A stretch of DNA of 38,848 nucleotides from positions 1 through 38,848 of the forward strand of contig JADLBV010000067.1 in the NCBI GenBank assembly GCA_020847545.1, read 5' to 3'. Each line of letters begins with the position of its first letter. Within the stretch, counting starts at the first letter, position 1. Positions 33,509-38,848 of this stretch are shown piece by piece. Position numbers and translations under genes: made by a program. The stretch is from Phycisphaerales bacterium (GTDB lineage Bacteria > Planctomycetota > Phycisphaerae > Tepidisphaerales > Tepidisphaeraceae). Below the pieces are notes generated by a model. The model was not told the origin of the DNA, did no database searches, and saw only the letters and a program-made list of their open reading frames with translations.

Positions 33509-36500
33509 ATGAAAATCTATTCCGTTTTATTGCCGTTTATCGGCATTCTTTCCGCGGTTGGACATTGTGCCGAGGTGTCGATGATCGCCTCATTTGAAGG
33601 CCCGGATGACAATCCGTTCGTGGCACGGGATTGTGCCATGTCCCAGGCGCAGGAACATGTTACGGCGGGTTCCTCATCGCTGCGTATCGAGATCAAAGCC
33701 AATGTCAAGGGATTTCCCGGCATTTACCTTCCAGCGATCGACCGGGACTGGACGCGTAAATCCGTCATCGTCGTGGATGTTTTCAATCCGAGCGGAGAGC
33801 CGGTTGCACTGTCGATGCGGCTGGATTCGGTGAAAGACGGCCCTGTCGGCTACGGCCCGGTCATGCTGCGGCCGGGATGGAATCGTGGTATGGCGGTGAA
33901 TATCGGCCATTACCGGCCGTACCATGATTTTTCCGATGTTCGCGGGTTGCATATCGGGGTGGAGGAGCCGAAAAAAGACATCACCCTCTTCATCGACAAT
34001 ATTCGATGGACGACATTCAGCAAGACATTCCACCGCATCGAATATCTCGAAACCGCCCCGGCGATGCGGCCTACGGCCGAGGAAGAAGCACTTGGTTTCA
34101 TTGCATTTGGCCGCCATTACATGAGCTTGGTGTTTCCAAACAGCATGCCCGACAACCGGATCGAGACGATTCGGACATTTGCCGCGCGGGGGGAAAAGGA
34201 GCCGGTTACGATCAACCTGCATCCTCTGCGGGATTTGTCCTCCATCATCGTCACCTCATCCGACCTGCAAGGCCCAAATGGGTCGGTAATCCCTTCGACG
34301 AGATGGAGTACCCGGCTGCTGCGGCACATGGACAAGCGAGAGGGATATCCATTTGATACCTATGTGGCGGATATGCCGGTGTATCTGGAATGGATCGACG
34401 AGCCGGTTTCGTTTGCGAAGGGAAAAACCGAAACTTTCTGGCTGACATTGGATGTGCCGGCGGATTGCACGCCGGGAATATATAAAGGAAATGTGGTCAT
34501 TCAGTCAGGAATCCAGAGGCAGGTTCTGCCGCTGGTGGTTCGTGTGCTGCCGTTTGGACTTCCGGACGATCATGGATTGCTGTTCGGGGAATATTACCTT
34601 GGTGCCGGAAAAACCATCCTTAATCGCGACCAAATCCGAAAAGACATGCGAGACATGCGCGAACACGGCGCCACATCTCTTGGCTTGTGGTTCACCACAG
34701 ACCCCTCCACATACACGGTGGATGGTCAGGAGGTGAGTTTTCACCTGCGTGGAGATTCCCAGTTTGAATGGTTGATGGAGGCGTATCAGGAATGCGGGTT
34801 TCCCGGTCCCATTGTCATGGGATTTGACGCGGGGATCGACGCGGCTGATTCGGTATTCAAGTATGGGGATCCGAACTGGGATCGGGTATATGTCAATTAT
34901 CACAAGGCATTGGCCGAAGAAATCAGGAAACGTGGGTGGCCACGGATATACATCCAGCCGCTGGACGAGGTCAGTTGGCACAGCAATGAGGAGAAGGAGA
35001 AGAACCTTCACCTGTTGAAGCTGTTGAAGTCCGCGGACATCCCGACGGAGATGGATGGCGCTGCGGATGCTTACATGGCCGGCGAGGCGGGAACGTATGC
35101 GGATATGTGGACGGTATCGTCCACGTTCGTCCCTTTTGAGATGCTGGCAACCGCCAGGGCACAAGGCAGATTAACGACCATCTACAATGTTGATTCGGAA
35201 GGGTGGCTACCGGAAGCGGATCGCTGGTCAAGAGGCTTGTATCTGTGGAACATGGGGCTTCATGGGGTGTACAACTGGGCCTACCGCCACGCGTATGGCA
35301 GTTACTACGACGATTTTGATGCGGAGAACGGCGAGAATGTTCATGTATATCCGCCTGAACATCATCACCAGGGAGGGCCTGGCACTGGATGGGAGGTTTC
35401 CCGTGAAGGAATCGATGACCTGAAATATCTGGTTCTGTTGGAGCGGTTGATTATCAAAGGGCAGTCGGCTGGAGGTCTGGCCGCAAAGCGGGCAAAAGAG
35501 GCGGCTGCGCAGTTGCAAAGGCTCAGGGATGACTTGGATTCTAACACCGACGCCAGCAGGGGTCGTGCCCGCTGGGATCAGACGATCAGCCCAAAACAGG
35601 CTTTGGACCTCGGGCTGGTTCAAGACAGTTCCAGCGTTATCCATTATGTCGCCGGACAGCACAAAATTCCAAATGGGATGACCTTTGAGGAGTATGATGC
35701 CGTACGTTGGATGGTGGCTACGCATATCTGCGGACTGATGGAGGCGCTTGGCGAGCCGGACAGTGTCTTAAATCATACTGCATCAACTGCGAAGCCAATT
35801 GAGAAGCGGGTTCGCCACATCCGGCTGCAAAAAGCCAAAACCTCAGCCGACAGGCCGGAACTCATCGTCCGCACGTTAACCTCTGCGCCGAAAATCGATG
35901 GCGATGTGGATATCGAGGGTGAGTGGGCATCCGCAAGCCGAGTCAACCTCACTATGGACAACGGCTCAGGTGATCCACAGATGCTGACGGATATATTTTG
36001 TGGATTTCATGATTCGACGTTATACGTGGCGGCGATTTGCACCGAGGCTCGCATTCACCAGATGACCGCAAATGTGAAGGAAGACGGGGGACCGGTATTC
36101 ATGGATGACTGTATTGAAATATTTCTTGATCCGGGCAGAACCCAGCAGCGATATTACCAGGTTGCTATCAATTCCCTTGGAAAAATAATGAAGATCGATT
36201 CCAGCGGTCATGCATGGCAGGCTGAAATCGTGGCCGCCGCACGGGTGAACAGCGGGAAAAAACAGTGGACTGTCGAAGCGGCGATCCCAATGGCGGAGTT
36301 GAATCTCGGCGATCAATTCGGGTTGAATTTCTGTCGTGAAAGGCGGCCGATGGATACCTTTGAACTGTCTTCGTGGTCTCCAACCGGCGGCAGTTTCGCC
36401 CGCATGGATCGGTTCGGCGCCGGACAGGTGGAAGGCGGCCGCAGAACCATCCAGCCCGTGGAACCGGGTTTGAAGCTTAAAGTCAAGCCACGATACCTTG

Positions 36501-36772
36501 TTCAGGGATCAAAAGAGGTTGCGTTGTATTTCGATGTTCGCTTGCCGCGGGAAATGTACGACAATGCGAACATCGAACTTTTCATCCGTGGGGCCGGCCG
36601 CGATATTGTGACGCAAATCCCAATGCCCTTGGACGAACAGGTCCATGTCGATATTGCTGTTGCTGACTTGCCCGCCGGTTCATACAAACTTACCGCGGTC
36701 TTATGTGTGCCCGATAAACAGCCATGCACTACTGTGGAGGGTTCATTCCTGATTGTAAGAGGAATCGAATAG
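33509..36772 (+). CDS. GH123/DUF4091-like glycosidase with CBM9-like C-terminus
   Basis: A 1087-residue secreted enzyme candidate. Residues 1-21 are a signal peptide (chosen start MKIYSVLLPF at 33509; the frame extends to 33416 without signal or ribosome site). About 22-175 is a beta-sandwich that may bind carbohydrate. About 200-350 is the N-terminal domain typical of DUF4091/GH123 ('YLEWIDEPVSFAKGKT', 'LTLDVPADCTPGIYKG'). About 355-690 is the barrel, with 'YIQPLDEVSW': D486-E487 match the adjacent Asp-Glu catalytic pair of GH123 beta-N-acetylgalactosaminidases. About 850-1010 resembles a CBM9-like domain ('KIDGDVDIEGEWASA', 'FMDDCIEIFLDP'). By family it would release amino-sugar residues by substrate-assisted catalysis. 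It is the last gene of the locus before mobile-element debris. Confidence 0.8.
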   Translation: MKIYSVLLPFIGILSAVGHCAEVSMIASFEGPDDNPFVARDCAMSQAQEHVTAGSSSLRIEIKANVKGFPGIYLPAIDRDWTRKSVIVVDVFNPSGEPVALSMRLDSVKDGPVGYGPVMLRPGWNRGMAVNIGHYRPYHDFSDVRGLHIGVEEPKKDITLFIDNIRWTTFSKTFHRIEYLETAPAMRPTAEEEALGFIAFGRHYMSLVFPNSMPDNRIETIRTFAARGEKEPVTINLHPLRDLSSIIVTSSDLQGPNGSVIPSTRWSTRLLRHMDKREGYPFDTYVADMPVYLEWIDEPVSFAKGKTETFWLTLDVPADCTPGIYKGNVVIQSGIQRQVLPLVVRVLPFGLPDDHGLLFGEYYLGAGKTILNRDQIRKDMRDMREHGATSLGLWFTTDPSTYTVDGQEVSFHLRGDSQFEWLMEAYQECGFPGPIVMGFDAGIDAADSVFKYGDPNWDRVYVNYHKALAEEIRKRGWPRIYIQPLDEVSWHSNEEKEKNLHLLKLLKSADIPTEMDGAADAYMAGEAGTYADMWTVSSTFVPFEMLATARAQGRLTTIYNVDSEGWLPEADRWSRGLYLWNMGLHGVYNWAYRHAYGSYYDDFDAENGENVHVYPPEHHHQGGPGTGWEVSREGIDDLKYLVLLERLIIKGQSAGGLAAKRAKEAAAQLQRLRDDLDSNTDASRGRARWDQTISPKQALDLGLVQDSSSVIHYVAGQHKIPNGMTFEEYDAVRWMVATHICGLMEALGEPDSVLNHTASTAKPIEKRVRHIRLQKAKTSADRPELIVRTLTSAPKIDGDVDIEGEWASASRVNLTMDNGSGDPQMLTDIFCGFHDSTLYVAAICTEARIHQMTANVKEDGGPVFMDDCIEIFLDPGRTQQRYYQVAINSLGKIMKIDSSGHAWQAEIVAAARVNSGKKQWTVEAAIPMAELNLGDQFGLNFCRERRPMDTFELSSWSPTGGSFARMDRFGAGQVEGGRRTIQPVEPGLKLKVKPRYLVQGSKEVALYFDVRLPREMYDNANIELFIRGAGRDIVTQIPMPLDEQVHVDIAVADLPAGSYKLTAVLCVPDKQPCTTVEGSFLIVRGIE

Positions 36773-36872
36773 CCGTTGTCGATTCATGAGCGGATAATGT
36801 AGGCAGCAAAGGGGTGGTCCAGAGGCTTCGTTCACGCGGAGGATAGAGCTCTGCTGAGGAGCAACTCGAGCG

Positions 36873-36929
36873 CCGACGTGGACCGTTCGACGGTCGTCGG
36901 GCCGGACGCTTTCGGCGGCGTTCGGCCCG
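36873..36929. repeat. Two stacked GC-rich hairpins after the glycosidase gene
   Basis: CCGAC...GACCGT-TCG-ACGGTC-GTCGG (36873-36900) has a 3-nt bulge. The second hairpin, 36898-36909 with 36918-36929, is a 12-bp stem with one G-T wobble and an 8-nt loop. They lie about 100-150 nt beyond the stop. No U-run follows. They could be terminator-like, or belong to the end of the lost insertion element. Confidence 0.5.
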
Positions 36930-36969
36930 CTTTCTTCCGCACGACCAGAGAACGTGCATTGCGATAAAC

Positions 36970-37192
36970 CTAAACCCTCACCGTCGGCGAAGCCGCCTTT
37001 CTGATTGTCTTTCTTCCAAGCTTCGTAAAACTCATTCGGCGTGATCGCCCAGTTCTGCTTCGTCGCCAGCGCGCTATGCGGACGCTGCTGGTTGTAACTC
37101 TTGGCGTAGAGTTTGATCGCCGCCCGATGGAGATTCTCGCGACCAGCAAGCGCCCGTCCTGTCTTCGCTTCGACAACGTACGCCTGCAATGC
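36970..37192 (-). pseudogene. Integrase-core transposase C-terminal remnant
   Basis: The minus-strand reading 'LHRAAIKLYAKSYNQQRPHS', 'ALATKQNWAITPNEFYEAW' has the N-x-x-R-P-H-S-A-L signature of rve-type transposases (IS3/IS481 type). The reading starts at the junction with the ISAs1-family element near 37193, so its catalytic part is missing. Downstream codons continue open into the tail of the glycosidase gene but lose family resemblance, so the true end is uncertain. It was probably split by insertion of the ISAs1-type element. Confidence 0.65.
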
Positions 37193-37200
37193 AGGGCCTT

Positions 37201-38189
37201 TCAGTTTTCACTTATTTTACGTCTGATGGCCTCAAGGGCCTTGACCGGGTTGGCGCAGAAGGTTCGCAACTGGGCCGCCCGGTTCTTCACGCCAAGGGTT
37301 TGCAGCACGTTCAGCACGCTGTTGCGCAATGCTGAAAGTATGATCGGGGCCGAACATTTTCTCACCCGGCAGGCATCCTCCCCCAGGGTCTGATCCCGAA
37401 CGTGAAAAACCTTGTTCTCAATGCCCCAGTGCGCCCGGACGATGGCCAGCAGTTGGTCCGCGCTGGCCCGCTGGCGCGGCAGCGATGTGATGCCGTAGGC
37501 CGTTTCCGTGGTGGTTTTCAATATGCCGCTGTGTCGTTCGCGAATGGTGCGTGTGCGGATCAGCCGGAAGCACTGAACCACGCCGGGGAAGCCCAGATAG
37601 TCGGCGTCGAGCTGTGTCGTGCTCGACAGCGTGCGCGTTTCAAGCCGTCCGTGTCCTTTGCTGACCGTGTGCGCGGTCTGGCGCTCGGCCCTGGCCAGTC
37701 GTCGCTGCCGAGGGGGAAGTGTCCGCATCATCAAAAGCATCCTTGATGGCGGCAAGTAAATCGGGCTGGTTGTCCTTCACCGGCCAGAGGTAATCCCCCC
37801 GTTTCGCCCTGATTTTACGCGATAAATCACGCTGGCAGAACATCGCGTCGCCGGTGACCAGCTTCCCCTCGACGGGGATCAGGTCCAGCAACTCCAACGC
37901 GGCCTTGTGCTCGTTGGTCTTGGCATCCACCGGCAGTTGACGCAGCACGATGCCCGCCTCGTGGGCGTACGCCGCCAGCAGGTGAACCCCGGGCAACTGC
38001 ACATCGGTGGAGCCACGCAGCGTCTTGCCATCAAGGCTCACCGTCGTCCAGCCGCGCCCACGGGCCATCACGCCCGTCCAGCGCGCCAACGCCTCCTCAA
38101 ACGCCACCTTGTCCAGCGAGATGAACAGGTTGTGCAGCGTCGTGCAACAGGGCGTGGTCTGGCGGGTGAATCCCATCGCGGCCGCAAAA
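37201..38189 (-). pseudogene. ISAs1-family transposase, truncated and frameshifted
   Basis: Two overlapping frames on the minus strand together encode one ISAs1-type DDE transposase. The first holds 'ALARWTGVMARGRGWTTVSL', then 'DGKTLRGS', 'LLAAYAHEAGIVL', 'VTGDAMFCQRDLS' and 'KDNQPDLLAAIKDAF'. The second resumes as 'LPPRQRRLARAERQTAHTVS', 'HWGIENKVFHVRDQ', 'GEDACRVR' and ends with a stop at 37201-37203. The break is at a run of five G on the plus strand (37712-37716), requiring a +1 shift, so one base gained by slippage is likely. The N-terminus is cut at 38189 by the IS3-type miniature element; about 60-80 residues are missing compared with the family. CAGGGCC at 37193-37199 probably marks its surviving terminus. 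Confidence 0.8.
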
Positions 38190-38400
38190 TGACCTTCCCC
38201 ACAAATAGCGGGCGCGTGCACTTGGGTTCTCGTCACATCAATTGGCCCTCGCCTCGAACGCTTCGGGGCTTTGGTAACCGATCGCCGAGTGACGTCGGCG
38301 GCGGTTATACCATCCTTCGATCCATGCGATCAAATCGCTGCGGGCTTCCTGTCGGGTTTGGTAATTCCGATGATGCGCCCGCTATTTGTGGGGAAGGTCA
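38190..38400 (-). mobile_element. 211-bp miniature IS3-family derivative with perfect termini
   Basis: 38190-38215 and 38375-38400 are perfect 26-bp inverted repeats. The tips read TGACCTTCCCC, of the TG...CA type usual in IS3-family elements. Inside, on the minus strand, only the last 44 codons of an IS3 OrfB remain. The element therefore looks like an internally deleted, MITE-like IS3 that keeps both ends. Its left flank is the ISAs1 transposase, its right flank a gene fragment. The flanks show no matching target duplication (AAA versus ATG), which suggests a deletion or recombination after insertion. Confidence 0.8.
38238..38372 (-). pseudogene. IS3-family OrfB C-terminal fragment
   Basis: Minus-strand codons encode 'YQTRQEARSDLIAWIEGWYN', then 'RRRRHSAIGYQSPEAFEARA' and a stop at 38238-38240. 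This is the invariant C-terminal signature of IS3-family transposases (YNxxRRHSxxGYxSPxxFE). The DDE core and OrfA are absent, so it cannot transpose by itself. Confidence 0.85.
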
Positions 38401-38582
38401 ATGCGATCTTGGCGTTCAAGGTTGAGGGGAAAGCCGCCCTGCAGGAGATGATTGACAGGACGACGGACAAGCAGTTGGCCGACCGGGCATGGCGGGTGGT
38501 TTGGATACCATTGAAGGTGATGTCGTACACCTCGGCGACGGCGGAGGAAGACGCAGTGGCCGAGTCGCATCGACCCAAATAG
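38401..38582 (+). pseudogene. 3' fragment of an unidentified gene
   Basis: From the tip of the IS3-type element the frame 'AILAFKVEGKAALQEMIDRT', 'TDKQLADRAWRVVWIPLKVM' runs to a TAG at 38580-38582, with strongly G/C-biased third positions, as in real genes here. The frame also runs back into the inverted repeat, which cannot be ancestral. I do not recognise the family. It lies 38 nt before a PIG-L-like start on the same strand, so both may once have been one operon. Confidence 0.5.
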
Positions 38583-38620
38583 CCAACGGGGGTTCAATCT
38601 AATTTATTTTTGGAGACTTT

Positions 38621-38663
38621 ATGAGCAACAAACATTTGCGGTTACTGGTGATCGGTGCCCATC
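38621..38663 (+). pseudogene. PIG-L deacetylase-like gene, 5' fragment
   Basis: GGAG, 6 nt, then ATG and the codons MSNKHLRLLVIGAHP. 'LLVIGAHP', normally followed by DD, is the start of PIG-L/LmbE-type N-acetyl-sugar deacetylases, in which the H and D bind zinc. Here the sequence passes directly into the IS3-type terminus at 38664, so the zinc-binding motif and the whole catalytic domain are lost. The frame stays open to the window edge but is no longer PIG-L-like. Confidence 0.65.
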
Positions 38664-38688
38664 CGCCCGCTATTTGTGGGGAAGATCA
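38664..38688. mobile_element. Third, solitary copy of the IS3-type terminus
   Basis: 25 bp matching the 38375-38400 repeat with one mismatch (GATCA instead of GGTCA at the tip). The tip points right, like the copy at 38400, but the sequence on its inner side is the PIG-L fragment, so the body of this element is gone. Confidence 0.75.
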
Positions 38689-38811
38689 TTCCTTGCCACC
38701 GCGTACCCTGTGGGTATGTGGCGGGCGTGTGACAGTTTTTGCGGGCATAAATGGTGACTGGAGGATACCATATGTTGTGGGGATCACCTTAAACCTCATG
38801 GAGGAGGTTGC

Positions 38812-38848
38812 CATGGCTTCACGGACGAATCGCGAGCAGTCCCGTCAA
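38812..38848 (+). CDS. Start of a possible transposon gene (cut by right edge)
   Basis: GGAGGAGG, 5 nt, then ATG and 12 codons (MASRTNREQSRQ) to the edge. The polar, Arg-rich opening resembles IS66-type accessory proteins, but 12 residues do not suffice to decide. Confidence 0.3.

Noticed and set aside
36743-36969. C-terminal 75 codons of the integrase-like frame
   Set aside because: Loses resemblance to integrases, contains the hairpin region and overlaps the glycosidase stop codon; treated as read-through.
37700-37730. Programmed frameshifting in the ISAs1-type transposase
   Set aside because: ISAs1-family elements use a single frame as far as I know, and the N-terminus is already truncated, so decay or a sequencing error is more likely.
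1-38848. CRISPR arrays, tRNA or rRNA genes
   Set aside because: No regularly spaced direct repeats, no cloverleaf with TTCGA-type arm and no rRNA-like stretches were noticed.
38621-38848. Novel 76+ residue protein reading through the IS terminus
   Set aside because: The first 15 codons are PIG-L-like and the rest is the IS end plus its flank; an accidental fusion frame is simpler.

Overview
The window looks like a chromosomal segment of a planctomycete, most likely a member of the Phycisphaerae or a close relative. This is inference from gene content: pseudopilins with a C-terminal H-Xn-DG signature, PEP-CTERM proteins, a BBP2-type porin, and several DUF4838 and GH123/DUF4091-like proteins. 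No rRNA or other taxonomic marker is present.

Region 1 (1-13213) is housekeeping. Three type IV pilus / type II secretion ATPase genes run leftward: a PilB/GspE protein, PilT, and a second PilB/GspE cut by the window edge. Facing away from them is a pseudopilin gene translationally coupled to a small membrane-anchored protein. Then come quinolinate synthase (nadA), a BBP2 porin, methylenetetrahydrofolate reductase (metF), a compact Ser/Thr kinase, and a tight leftward operon metY-metX-metW. MetF supplies methyl-THF, and MetX/MetY make homocysteine by direct sulfhydrylation, so these genes feed one methionine pathway. A decayed ISL3 transposase tail lies upstream of metY.

Region 2 (13782-36772) is a large carbohydrate locus. 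It holds an IclR regulator, two SDR dehydrogenases, a GH88/105-like unsaturated uronyl hydrolase, a TIM-barrel hydrolase-like protein, three divergent DUF4838 proteins, two enolase-superfamily acid-sugar dehydratase candidates, three PEP-CTERM proteins (one with a hydrolase-like TIM barrel), a GH123/DUF4091-like enzyme with a CBM9-like tail, and a pseudopilin plus a small membrane protein. Five intergenic promoters or operator-like palindromes and several perfect hairpins structure it. The likely job is secreted binding and cleavage of a uronic-acid or amino-sugar containing polysaccharide, followed by intracellular uronyl hydrolysis, oxidation and dehydration. No transporter, exosortase or sulfatase is visible, so the locus is either incomplete here or relies on genes elsewhere.

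Region 3 (36773-38848) is a graveyard of mobile elements: an integrase tail, a frameshifted ISAs1-family transposase, and a 211-bp miniature IS3-family derivative with perfect 26-bp terminal inverted repeats. A third copy of that terminus interrupts a PIG-L deacetylase-like gene, and the start of another possible transposon gene lies at the right edge.
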